Position numbers and translations under genes: made by a program
The notes under the pieces: generated by a model
The model's database searches: none
What the model was told of the DNA's origin: nothing
The model's input: only the letters and a program-made list of their open reading frames with translations
Shown here: piece after piece, positions 45,094 to 53,160 of the stretch
Layout of the letters: each line of letters starts with the position of its first letter
Numbering within the stretch: position 1 is the first letter of the stretch
DNA from: Sphingobium terrigena
Lineage (GTDB): Bacteria; Pseudomonadota; Alphaproteobacteria; Sphingomonadales; Sphingomonadaceae
Direction of reading: 5' to 3'
Assembly (NCBI RefSeq): GCF_003591655.1
Contig: NZ_QVRA01000001.1
Coordinates: 62,001-126,000, forward strand
Length of the DNA: 64,000 bases

Positions 45094-45684
45094 ATGGGCA
45101 AGGACTTCCTCACCTCTCTCCGGCCAGCGTTCACGCTGACCATCCTCTTCGCGCTTCTGCTCGGCATCGTCTATCCGCTGACAATGACGGGCATCGGCCA
45201 GACCCTCTTCCCGCATCAGGCCAATGGCAGCCTGGTCGAGGAGCAGGGCAAGCCCGTCGGCTCGTCGCTCATCGGCCAGGGCTTTGCCGACCCGCGCTAT
45301 TTCTCCTCGCGCCCGTCCGCGGCTGGCAAGGGCTATGATGGACTTGCCTCATCAGGTTCCAATTTCGGTCCGACAAGCCAGGCGCTGGTCGATCGCACGA
45401 AAGCCGATGTCGCCAAATTTCAGCAAATGTCCCCCGGTCTCCCTGTTCCGTCCGACCTGGTGACAGCCTCCGCCTCAGGCCTTGATCCTGATATCTCGCC
45501 TGAGGCGGCTTTTTATCAAGTTGCGCGTGTCGCCGCCGTTCGCGGCCTGCCCGCGGCGCGCGTTCGCGCCCTGGTGCAGGACACGATCAGGACGCCGTTC
45601 CTGGGCTTCCTGGGCGACCCCAGCGTCAACATTCTCGATCTTAATCGACGGCTGGACCGGATCAGCGCTACAACAGCACAGTGA
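45094..45684 (+). CDS. kdpC: Potassium-transporting ATPase subunit KdpC (196 aa)
   Basis: The protein has one N-terminal membrane helix (LRPAFTLTILFALLLGIVYP) and then a periplasmic domain with GSSLIGQGFADPRYFSSRPS, GSNFGPTSQAL, DLVTASASGLDPDISPEAA and FLGDPSVNILDLNRRLD. All are KdpC hallmarks. It binds near KdpA and raises K+ affinity. Its stop overlaps the GTG start of kdpD (GTGA), so sensor production is coupled to the pump. Confidence 0.96.
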   Translation: MGKDFLTSLRPAFTLTILFALLLGIVYPLTMTGIGQTLFPHQANGSLVEEQGKPVGSSLIGQGFADPRYFSSRPSAAGKGYDGLASSGSNFGPTSQALVDRTKADVAKFQQMSPGLPVPSDLVTASASGLDPDISPEAAFYQVARVAAVRGLPAARVRALVQDTIRTPFLGFLGDPSVNILDLNRRLDRISATTAQ

Positions 45685-48350
45685 ACGACACCGACAAACG
45701 CCCTTCGCCAGAGTCCTTCCTGCGGGTAGCCGCGCAGGAAGGACGCGGCCGTCTCAAGCTGTTCCTCGGCGCGGCGCCTGGCGTCGGCAAGACTTACGAG
45801 ATGCTCAGCGACGGAATGCGGCGGCTCAAGTCGGGCGTCGATGTCGTCGTTGGCGTTGTCGAGACGCATGGCCGACGCGAAACCGAAGCGCTGATCGTTG
45901 GTCATGAAGTAATACCAAGGCGGCAGATCGACCATGGGGGGATCAGCCTTGGCGAAATGGATCTGGATGCCATCCTTGAGCGGCAGCCAAAGCTCGCCCT
46001 GGTCGATGAACTGGCGCACAGCAATGCACCGGGCAGCCGTCACCCCAAACGCTATCAGGACGTCGAGGAACTGCTCGACGCCGGTATCGACGTCTATTCG
46101 ACGATCAATATCCAGCACATAGAGAGCCTGAACGACGTCGTCGCATCCTTCACCCATGTGCGCGTGCGCGAAACCGTGCCCGATTCGATTCTGGAAACCG
46201 CGGAGATCGAGGTCGTCGACATATTGCCCGACGAGCTGATCGAACGGCTCAAGGAGGGCAAGGTCTATATCCCGGCAGAGGCGACGCGAGCGCTCTCCCA
46301 TTTTTTCTCCAAGTCCAACCTCACTGCCCTGCGCGAACTGGCGCTGCGCCGGGCCGCGCAGGCGATCGATACGCAGATGCTCGATTATGTCCGCGCCCAC
46401 GCGCTGGCGGGCAGCTTCGCGGTGGGCGAGCGCGTCGTGGTCGCCGTCAGCGAGCAACCGAGCGCGCCGGGTCTGGTCCGCGCGGCCAAACGCCTCGCCG
46501 ATGCACTCAAGGCGCCCTGGACTGCGGTGCATATCGAAACCCGGCGCGCGCAGGCCTTTTCCGACGAAGAGCGCAAGGCGCTGGCCGATACGCTGGCGCT
46601 GGCATCGCGACTGGGCGCGGCGACGGCCAGCATTCCGGCGGAAAATGTTGTCGAAGGTCTGCGAAGCTTCGCCGCCGATGCGCACGCGACTCAGATTGTC
46701 ATCGGCAAGTCGAGCCGATCCTGGTGGTTTGAGCTGCGCCACGGCTCCGTGGTGGATCGGCTTGTCCGCGATATCGGGTCGGTCGCGGTCCATGTCCTTC
46801 CATCCGACGACGATCTTGCGCCGCCGCGCAGCCGGCATTCGACCCGCATGGCATGGGGCAAGCCGACCGACTATCTCTGGTCGGCGCTGATGATCGCCGC
46901 GATGACGGTGGTTGGCCGCCTGCTGCTGGAAGTCATCGACCTTGGCAATATCGCCTTGCTGTATCTGGTCCCGGTCATGTTCGCCGCAGCAACCTACGGC
47001 CTGCGCGCCGGGCTGTTCGCTGGGCTGGTATCGAGCCTTGCCTATAATTTCTTCTTCCTGCCGCCGACCGGCACGTTGACCGTCAACAACCCGGAAAATG
47101 TCATCTCCATCCTCGTGCTGCTGGGCGTTGCGATCGTCACCAGTCAGTTTGCCGCGCGGGTCCGCGGGCAAGCCGATCTTGCACAATCCAGTGCCCGCCA
47201 GAATGCGGCGCTTGCCGGTTTCTCCCGACAGCTGACCTCCGCCGCCAGCCAGGATGATCTGATCCAGGCGATCTGCGCGGAGATTGCGCGGCTGCTTGAC
47301 GTTCGCACGGTCATGCTGCTGCCGTCCGACGCCGGTCCCGCGTTGCGCGCCGCCTACCCGCCAGACGACAGGCTTCAGGAAATCGAGCGGGCAGCGGCGC
47401 AATGGGCGATGAACAATGCCCAGCCTGCGGGCCGCGGATCATCGACGCTGACGGCGTCCGACTGGCTGTTCCATCCGCTGCGCACCCAGCGCGGTGTCCT
47501 GGGCGTGCTGGGGATGGCGCGCGACGACGCAGGCGAACCGCTGCGATCGGATCAGACGCCCCTGCTCATGAGCCTTCTCGATCAGGCGGCCATTGCGCTT
47601 GACCGCATGGCGCTGGAGGAAGAGATGCAGGGCGCGCGGCAGATTCACGAACGCGACCGTCTGCGATCCGCGCTGCTGTCCTCCGTCAGCCATGACCTGC
47701 GCACACCGCTCACGACGATCATGTCCGCGGCGCAGGAATTGCGGAGAAAGCAACCATCGGCGTTGCTCGACACGATCGAGGGTGAAGCGCAGCGCCTCAA
47801 CCGGTTCGTCGCCAACCTGCTGGACATGGCGAGGGTAGAAGCCGGCGCCCTGCCGATGAAGATCGAGCCGACCGACCTGTTCGACGCGGTGGCCAGTGCC
47901 ATCAGGGACACCCGCCAGTCGCTTGTCGGCCACGAGGTCAGGGTCGACATTCCTTCGGACATTTCGCTGGTGCGCGTCGATCCGGTCCTGCTGCACCACT
48001 GCCTGATCAACCTGCTCGACAATGCGGGCCGCTATGGTGAGCCGGACACCCCGGTCACGATCAGCGGCAAGCGGGTCGCCGATGCCATCCTGCTATCCGT
48101 CATCGACGAGGGACCGGGCATCCCGGTCGGCGCAGAAAAGAAGGTGTTCGATACGTTCACGCGTCTCGAAGGTTCGGACCGGGTCAAGCATGGCACCGGG
48201 CTTGGCCTGGCCATCGTCAAGGGTTTTGCAGAAGCGATGGGCTTGGGCGTCGATGCGTCTACCAACAGCGAACCACGCGGTGCCTGCTTTACATTGCGCA
48301 TACCCGAACATCTCATCATCAGCGATTTTCCCGGCGAGCCACTGACATGA
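45681..48350 (+). CDS. kdpD: Sensor histidine kinase KdpD (889 aa)
   Basis: The N-terminal KdpD domain has the Walker motif FLGAAPGVGKTYEML and LVDELAHSNAPGSRHPKRYQ. A Usp domain covers about 245-370, with four clustered membrane helices (about 400-490), and a GAF-like region follows. The kinase core has SSVSHDLRTPLTTIMSAAQE (His phosphorylation), an N-box HHCLINLLDNAGRYGE, and GTGLGLAIVKGFAEAMG. It senses low K+ or turgor and phosphorylates KdpE. The start is GTG 45681. Length and domain order are those of full KdpD. Confidence 0.96.
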   Translation: MNDTDKRPSPESFLRVAAQEGRGRLKLFLGAAPGVGKTYEMLSDGMRRLKSGVDVVVGVVETHGRRETEALIVGHEVIPRRQIDHGGISLGEMDLDAILERQPKLALVDELAHSNAPGSRHPKRYQDVEELLDAGIDVYSTINIQHIESLNDVVASFTHVRVRETVPDSILETAEIEVVDILPDELIERLKEGKVYIPAEATRALSHFFSKSNLTALRELALRRAAQAIDTQMLDYVRAHALAGSFAVGERVVVAVSEQPSAPGLVRAAKRLADALKAPWTAVHIETRRAQAFSDEERKALADTLALASRLGAATASIPAENVVEGLRSFAADAHATQIVIGKSSRSWWFELRHGSVVDRLVRDIGSVAVHVLPSDDDLAPPRSRHSTRMAWGKPTDYLWSALMIAAMTVVGRLLLEVIDLGNIALLYLVPVMFAAATYGLRAGLFAGLVSSLAYNFFFLPPTGTLTVNNPENVISILVLLGVAIVTSQFAARVRGQADLAQSSARQNAALAGFSRQLTSAASQDDLIQAICAEIARLLDVRTVMLLPSDAGPALRAAYPPDDRLQEIERAAAQWAMNNAQPAGRGSSTLTASDWLFHPLRTQRGVLGVLGMARDDAGEPLRSDQTPLLMSLLDQAAIALDRMALEEEMQGARQIHERDRLRSALLSSVSHDLRTPLTTIMSAAQELRRKQPSALLDTIEGEAQRLNRFVANLLDMARVEAGALPMKIEPTDLFDAVASAIRDTRQSLVGHEVRVDIPSDISLVRVDPVLLHHCLINLLDNAGRYGEPDTPVTISGKRVADAILLSVIDEGPGIPVGAEKKVFDTFTRLEGSDRVKHGTGLGLAIVKGFAEAMGLGVDASTNSEPRGACFTLRIPEHLIISDFPGEPLT

Positions 48351-49054
48351 CCATCCGCCACAAGGTTCTTATCATCGATGACGAGCCGCAGATCCGCAGG
48401 CTGATCAACGCGGCGCTGAGCCGCGCCAATTATGCGACCGTAGAGGCCGAAAATGCGCGCGACGCGCTGGAAAAATTGCGGACCGAGCGACCGGATATCA
48501 GCCTGCTTGACCTGGGCCTGCCCGACCGCGACGGACTGGAACTGGTGCCGCTGTTCAAGCAGAAGAGCGATACGACCCTGATCATCGTGTCAGCGCGGGA
48601 CGCCACCGAAGAGAAGGTCGCAGCGCTCGATCTGGGCGCGGACGATTATCTGACCAAGCCCTTTGATACGGACGAATTGCTGGCGCGGGTTCGCGTGGCG
48701 CTGCGCAACCGCATGACCAAGGGCGGCGGCGTCCCGTCGGTGCGGGCGGGCAATGTCGAGATTGATCTGCTGGGCCGGGTAGTGAGGAAGGCCGGGCAGG
48801 AGGTGCATCTGACGCCCAAGGAATATGCGGTGCTGGCCCAGCTCGCCCAATTTCCCGGTCGCGTGATCACCCATGGCCAGATCATGAAGGAGGTCTGGCC
48901 CAAGGAACATGAGCATCATGTCGAATATCTGCGCGTCCTTGTCCGCACCTTGCGGCAAAAGCTTGAGGATGATCCGCAGCGCCCGCAGATTATCGGCAAT
49001 GAGCTGGGGATCGGTTACCGCCTCCGCTTCTCAAATGAGCTGTCCGACGGTTAA
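48347..49054 (+). CDS. kdpE: Response regulator KdpE (235 aa)
   Basis: This is an OmpR-type regulator. The receiver has VLIIDDEPQIRRLINAALSR, the phospho-Asp in ISLLDLGLPDRDGLELV, and a GADDYLTKPFDTDELLARVR Lys-containing loop. The winged helix includes HLTPKEYAVLAQLAQFPGRV and HVEYLRVLVRTLRQKLEDDP. ATG 48347 overlaps the kdpD stop as ATGA. It should activate transcription of the kdp operon; its binding site upstream of 41112 was not identified. Confidence 0.96.
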   Translation: MTIRHKVLIIDDEPQIRRLINAALSRANYATVEAENARDALEKLRTERPDISLLDLGLPDRDGLELVPLFKQKSDTTLIIVSARDATEEKVAALDLGADDYLTKPFDTDELLARVRVALRNRMTKGGGVPSVRAGNVEIDLLGRVVRKAGQEVHLTPKEYAVLAQLAQFPGRVITHGQIMKEVWPKEHEHHVEYLRVLVRTLRQKLEDDPQRPQIIGNELGIGYRLRFSNELSDG

Positions 49055-49070
49055 GGTGACCAGCCCGATC

Positions 49071-49571
49071 TCAAACAATCTCCATCGCATCGTCCGGTTG
49101 CAGCAGCGGTAGCAACCGCAGCATATCGGCCCGCTCTACCGCGACACAGCCTGCAGTCGGTCGGCCTTCGGACAGGTGGAAGAAGATCGCACTGCCCTGC
49201 CCCTGCACCGGCGGCCGGTCGTTATGGCCCAGGGTGACGATCACATCATAGGCGTCGTCGGCGCGGATCAGGCTTTCGGCAGAGAAACCGCGCGGCAAGT
49301 GGACCGGGCGATTATAGGCGGGATCGGCCGGGTCATCCGACCAGCCATCGCCCGCCCGCACCCAGCGCCAGGGTAAACGCAGCCCCGCCGGATCGACCGT
49401 GCCCAGTCGCAGCAGCACGCCCCGCAGCGGCCAGACGCCCAGCGGTGTGCAGCCGTCGCCCTCGCGCTTGTCGCTCGCCGCGCAAACACCGCTCCGACCA
49501 ATGGTGCAAGCCATGGAGATCGCGCCAAAGGTCAGGCGACCCGCGCCGCTATCGACGCGGATCAGGCTCAT
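49071..49571 (-). CDS. L,D-transpeptidase (YkuD) family protein (166 aa)
   Basis: The C-terminal half holds the YkuD catalytic pattern: [20 protein letters not shown], then [20 protein letters not shown]. The Cys in TAGCVAV is the nucleophile, with a His about 15-20 residues earlier. There is no obvious signal peptide, so it may be a cytoplasmic-fold homologue or use an unusual export route. The N-terminus [20 protein letters not shown] holds beta strands. ATG 49571 overlaps the ribA stop as ATGA. Typical members make 3-3 peptidoglycan cross-links or attach lipoproteins; here that is by family only. Confidence 0.85.
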   Translation of the reverse strand: MSLIRVDSGAGRLTFGAISMACTIGRSGVCAASDKREGDGCTPLGVWPLRGVLLRLGTVDPAGLRLPWRWVRAGDGWSDDPADPAYNRPVHLPRGFSAESLIRADDAYDVIVTLGHNDRPPVQGQGSAIFFHLSEGRPTAGCVAVERADMLRLLPLLQPDDAMEIV

Positions 49572-50641
49572 AGCTGGTGGCCGGTCCGGTCGCGCTTGGT
49601 GGCGAGATAGCGTTCGTTATGCGGGTTGGTCGGCAGGATGATCGGCAGCCGTTCGGCCACGCTGATCCCCGCCGCCTCCAGCCCCGCCACCTTTTGCGGA
49701 TTATTGGTCAGCAGCCGCACGCTGCGCACCCCGATCAGGTCCAGCATCCGCGCTGCGACCGAAAAATCGCGCGCGTCGATGGCAAAGCCCAGCCGGACAT
49801 TGGCGTCCACGGTGTCGAAGCCCTGATCCTGCATCGCATAGGCGCGCAATTTGTTGACGAGGCCAATGCCGCGCCCTTCCTGACGCAGATAGAGCAGCAC
49901 GCCCCAGGGCGCGTCAGCAATCTGGTGGAGCGCTTCGTGCAGTTGCGGGCCGCAGTCGCATTTCAGGCTGCCCAGCACATCGCCGGTCAAGCATTCGCTG
50001 TGCAGGCGGACGACGGGGGGTGAGGAGTCGCGTTTCCCGACAATGAGTGCGACATGTTCGCGCGGTTCATCGGGGCTGCGGAAGGCAATGATTTCCGCGC
50101 TTTCGCTGGCCGACACCGGCAGGCTGGCGCGGGTAGCGATGGCAAGGTGGACGGCATCATCATAGGCGTCGATCGCGTCGGCGCTGACATCCACGTCCCG
50201 GTCGCCTTCGCCATCCAGCGCGAAATAGGCGGGGAGGATGCCGGCCAGGCGGGCGAGGCGCAGCGCGGCCTTCGCCGCCAGTGGCGCAGTGAGGGTGCGG
50301 GCCTGAAATGGTCCCTTAAGCGGGGAGGCAAGGTCCAGCACCGGGTCGGAGATGGCGGTCGCCACATCGGCGTCGATCCACGGCGCGCGGGCGATCAGTA
50401 CCGGCATGTCGGGATCGGCCGCCGCGATCTGGTTGGCGAGTTTGAGCGTCTGGCCGCGCGCGGCGGAGATTAATATGTCGGCTTTGCCCGCAGGATCAAA
50501 GTCGGCCAACGTGACCGCGTCCGCGCCCTCCACCGCCATCAATCGCAGCGCGCCATCGGCGGCCGACACCCGCACCGCCCAGCCGCGGCGCAGCGCGTCG
50601 ATCGCCCGCGCCGCGTCGCGCCCGATCGCCCGCCTGTTCAT
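49568..50641 (-). CDS. ribA: GTP cyclohydrolase II (357 aa)
   Basis: The enzyme opens GTP to start riboflavin synthesis. The catalytic domain has the zinc site [20 protein letters not shown] (Cys-x10-Cys-x-Cys) and [20 protein letters not shown]. About 150 N-terminal residues ([20 protein letters not shown]...) form the degenerate DHBP-synthase-like region of alphaproteobacterial RibA, without its catalytic acid clusters. ATG 50641 overlaps the xthA stop by one nt; the frame extending to 50755 lies within xthA and was dropped. Part of an xthA-ribA-ldt overlap chain. Confidence 0.93.
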   Translation of the reverse strand: MNRRAIGRDAARAIDALRRGWAVRVSAADGALRLMAVEGADAVTLADFDPAGKADILISAARGQTLKLANQIAAADPDMPVLIARAPWIDADVATAISDPVLDLASPLKGPFQARTLTAPLAAKAALRLARLAGILPAYFALDGEGDRDVDVSADAIDAYDDAVHLAIATRASLPVSASESAEIIAFRSPDEPREHVALIVGKRDSSPPVVRLHSECLTGDVLGSLKCDCGPQLHEALHQIADAPWGVLLYLRQEGRGIGLVNKLRAYAMQDQGFDTVDANVRLGFAIDARDFSVAARMLDLIGVRSVRLLTNNPQKVAGLEAAGISVAERLPIILPTNPHNERYLATKRDRTGHQL

Positions 50642-51438
50642 CAGAAGGCGAATTCGGTAATGATGGGGATATGGTCGGACGGCTTGCCCCAGTTGCGGGC
50701 GGGTTCGACGACGCGGTGGGCAACCGCCTTTTCGGCGACGTCGCGGGTCATCCACATATGGTCAAGCCGGCGACCGCGATCCGATTCGGCCCAATCCTTG
50801 GCCCGATAGCTCCACCAGGTATAGAGCCGCGCTGGTGCAGGGTGGAAATGACGGCCAATGTCAACCCAGTCGTTCGATGCCTGCAAGCGGGCGAGGATTT
50901 CACACTCGATAGGCGTATGGCTGACGACGTTGAGCAATTGCTTGTGACTCCACACATCGCATTCCAGCGGCGCGATGTTGAAATCGCCGGTCAGGATGGT
51001 CGGCTTGTTATCCAGCGCCGACGACCATTGAATCATACGTTCGATAAAATCGAGCTTCTGGCCAAATTTGGGATTCTGCTCCCGATCGGCAATGTCGCCT
51101 CCGGCGGGAACATAGACATTTTCGATCCGCACCCCATTGTCGAGACGGACGCCGACATGGCGTGCCTCGCCATTGGCCTGCCAGTCGAGCCGGTCATCCT
51201 CATATATCGGCACCCGGCTCATGATCGCGACGCCATGGTGCATTTTCTGGCCGTTCAGCACCTGATGAACATAGCCCAGACGGCGGAACATATCGGCGGG
51301 GAAGGTCTCGTTCACCACCTTGGTTTCCTGAAGGCACAATATGTCCGGCGCTTCCTGCGTCAGGAATTGTTCGACAATGTCGATGCGCGCGCGGACGCTG
51401 TTGATGTTCCAGGATGCGATGGAAAGAGTGTCGGCCAT
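50641..51438 (-). CDS. xthA: Exodeoxyribonuclease III (265 aa)
   Basis: This is an AP endonuclease of the EEP fold. It has [30 protein letters not shown] with the metal-binding Glu, [15 protein letters not shown] and a C-terminal [13 protein letters not shown] and [11 protein letters not shown] with the catalytic Asp-His. It repairs abasic sites. The length (265) is normal. It leads the xthA-ribA-L,D-transpeptidase unit. The RBS before ATG 51438 is weak (CTAGTGCGACACC). Confidence 0.95.
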   Translation of the reverse strand: MADTLSIASWNINSVRARIDIVEQFLTQEAPDILCLQETKVVNETFPADMFRRLGYVHQVLNGQKMHHGVAIMSRVPIYEDDRLDWQANGEARHVGVRLDNGVRIENVYVPAGGDIADREQNPKFGQKLDFIERMIQWSSALDNKPTILTGDFNIAPLECDVWSHKQLLNVVSHTPIECEILARLQASNDWVDIGRHFHPAPARLYTWWSYRAKDWAESDRGRRLDHMWMTRDVAEKAVAHRVVEPARNWGKPSDHIPIITEFAF

Positions 51439-51502
51439 GGTGTCGCACTAGGAGGCTAATCCGCACCATGCAAGACGGCTGCGCGCACTGCGGACAAAGT
51501 AA

Positions 51503-51534
51503 GACCCCCGCTCCGGGGGCATGGAACGGGGGTC
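51503..51534 (-). terminator. Strong GC hairpin between lolA and xthA with two alternative pairings
   Basis: GACCCCCG (51503-51510) pairs with CGGGGGTC (51527-51534); alternatively CCCCCG (51505-51510) pairs with CGGGGG (51514-51519) across a CTC loop. On the minus strand the long stem is followed by TTACTTTG, so it is best read as the terminator of lolA. The flanking 51535-51697 shows no gene. Confidence 0.5.
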
Positions 51535-51697
51535 TCGATCGCGCCCTTGAAGCGCTTTGCGACGGGAGGACTGTGCCGGGTAACAGGGGGGAAATCCCGG
51601 TTGGCCTCTCGCCGTGGAGTTCTAAATAGCGCCCCGGATATGAGCGGCAGATGAACGGAACGGCAAGTTTTTCCGTCCATCGTGCGGGGCGGTCGTT

Positions 51698-52333
51698 TCA
51701 GCCGCCCGCCGAGCGGCCCTTTGGCCGGGGATCGGTCCAGCGGAAGGCGGAATCGGCGATTGGCACGCCATAGCGCTGGTTGGACAGGCGGATGGCGGTG
51801 CGGTTATTCTGCGAATCGAGCGCGACCCAGCCATAGAGTTGCAGGCCCGCCGGGCTGGCGGCATCGCGCCGAAAGATCATGGTGATGGTGCCATATTCGG
51901 GCCGTTTGGGATCGCGCGCCTGCACGCTCAGGATCGACGGGTCGCCGGTCGGCACGACCTTGCCAAATTTGGACAGATCCTTGCTGGGATCCAGCAGCGC
52001 GCCCAGCGGCGAATTGCCGATCGGCCAGCGCTGCACCTGCCGCACTTCATAATCAATCATGGTCAGCGCCTTGCCATCGCCGACAATCAGCAATGGCACG
52101 CCCTTCTGATATTGAAAGCGGATCTTGCCTGGCTGCTTGAGCGTCAGCTGGCCGGTCAGCGTCTGGCCATTGCGGTCGGTCTGGCTGAAATCGGCGGTCA
52201 TGCTGCTGACTGCGCGGATATAGGCATTGACACGGCTGAGTTCAGACTGGCCCTGCTGCGCCAGCAAGGGCGCGGCGAGCGGGACGGCAAGGACGACAGG
52301 CGCGGCGGCCAGCGCGAGACTGATGCGCTTCAT
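51698..52333 (-). CDS. lolA: Outer-membrane lipoprotein carrier protein LolA-like (211 aa)
   Basis: An N-terminal Sec signal (ISLALAAAPVVLAVPLAAPL, cut after LLAQ) precedes a LolA fold: VSSMTADFSQTDRNGQTLTG, LTLKQPGKIRFQYQKGVPLL, DGKALTMIDYEVRQVQRWPI and the later LYGWVALDSQNNRTAIRLSN. Members carry lipoproteins from the inner to the outer membrane in the periplasm. Length and signal are typical. The C-terminus is basic (PRPKGRSAGG). Transcribed toward xthA but separated by a hairpin. Confidence 0.88.
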   Translation of the reverse strand: MKRISLALAAAPVVLAVPLAAPLLAQQGQSELSRVNAYIRAVSSMTADFSQTDRNGQTLTGQLTLKQPGKIRFQYQKGVPLLIVGDGKALTMIDYEVRQVQRWPIGNSPLGALLDPSKDLSKFGKVVPTGDPSILSVQARDPKRPEYGTITMIFRRDAASPAGLQLYGWVALDSQNNRTAIRLSNQRYGVPIADSAFRWTDPRPKGRSAGG

Positions 52334-52411
52334 GAATACTCTCCGGTTGTTACGGATGCGGTGTAGGATGAAGCGATTGAACGACCTGTGAACCCGCCCG
52401 TTCCCTGCCGT

Positions 52412-52825
52412 TCAGCCAAAGACGAGCCGACATCTTCCATACCGATCGATCGAGAAATCACATTGGCGCAGTATGTCCATGCCGATCAGTGCAGTAAAAT
52501 GCTGGCTGCCCGTCAGACCGATTCCGTAGCTGGCATCAAAGATGAACGGCAAGCTCGTCTCGTCAGAGCCGTCCGACATCAGCCCGATACGAAACATGAA
52601 TCGTTCTGTATGCGCCAATCCGTGTGCCGACTGGAGTGGTCGCTTACCAAGCGGCTCCAATTCTAGCTTTTCCGCAATGCTATAGTCGATCCCGCTGACT
52701 GTTGCACCGGTATCAACAAGTGCGACAGCCTCAAGAAATGTGAGGTCGAACGGATTGTCGGCCCGCATCATGCGAACCGGCAATGTTATCCTTCGTCCGT
52801 CGTGCGACCAGTTAATTTCCGACAT
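52412..52825 (-). CDS. Retropepsin-like aspartic protease domain protein (137 aa)
   Basis: The motif VALVDTGATVSGIDYS (D-T-G-A) is the active site of clan AA retroviral-type aspartic proteases, with a second conserved IGMDILRQCDFSI hydrophobic-G-M-D-x-L segment near the end. The chain, one catalytic motif and about 137 residues, would have to act as a homodimer. There is no signal peptide, so it is cytoplasmic. Start ATG 52825 overlaps the stop of the 82-aa gene by 14 nt, so the two are translated together. The substrate is unknown. Confidence 0.75.
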   Translation of the reverse strand: MSEINWSHDGRRITLPVRMMRADNPFDLTFLEAVALVDTGATVSGIDYSIAEKLELEPLGKRPLQSAHGLAHTERFMFRIGLMSDGSDETSLPFIFDASYGIGLTGSQHFTALIGMDILRQCDFSIDRYGRCRLVFG

Positions 52826-53060
52826 GCGAGAAGAAACCCAGATCGATGGGTTCGTCGGTCACTTCCTGAATCGAGAAAACACCATCTGGGATGCTCTCAC
52901 GCGCAAATTGATACGCCTCTCCGGGCTGGTCGAAGAAATCGACGACTTTCCGACCTTTCAGCACCGCATAACGGCCTGCATGGTCAGTCAGAAATTCGCC
53001 AAGATGGCGAAGGAAATAGTCGTAATTCGCATCGACCTCGGCAGCTTGGCTATGGCTCAT
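52812..53060 (-). CDS. Small DUF5678-like protein (82 aa), partner of the retropepsin gene
   Basis: The short helical-beta protein has ANYDYFLRHLGEFLTDHAGR, YAVLKGRKVVDFFDQPGEAY and SIQEVTDEPIDLG. The 'GRYAVLKGRKVVDFF' pattern is how DUF5678-type small proteins look; the match is from memory. It precedes and overlaps the retropepsin-like gene, an association I recall in other genomes. It may be a regulator, inhibitor or substrate of the protease. Confidence 0.6.
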   Translation of the reverse strand: MSHSQAAEVDANYDYFLRHLGEFLTDHAGRYAVLKGRKVVDFFDQPGEAYQFARESIPDGVFSIQEVTDEPIDLGFFSHVGN

Positions 53061-53160
53061 TCCTTGTCCCCTTTAGAGAAGAGGCTATCATTGTTTCGCG
53101 ATGATCGGCGCTGCGGGGCGCGCAAAATGCGCCGAAGCGATTCTTTCCTGAGTCGAACCG

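Noticed and set aside
45516..47402. Minus-strand open frame of 628 codons opposite kdpC/kdpD
   Set aside because: Antisense to a well-supported KdpD; composition biased.
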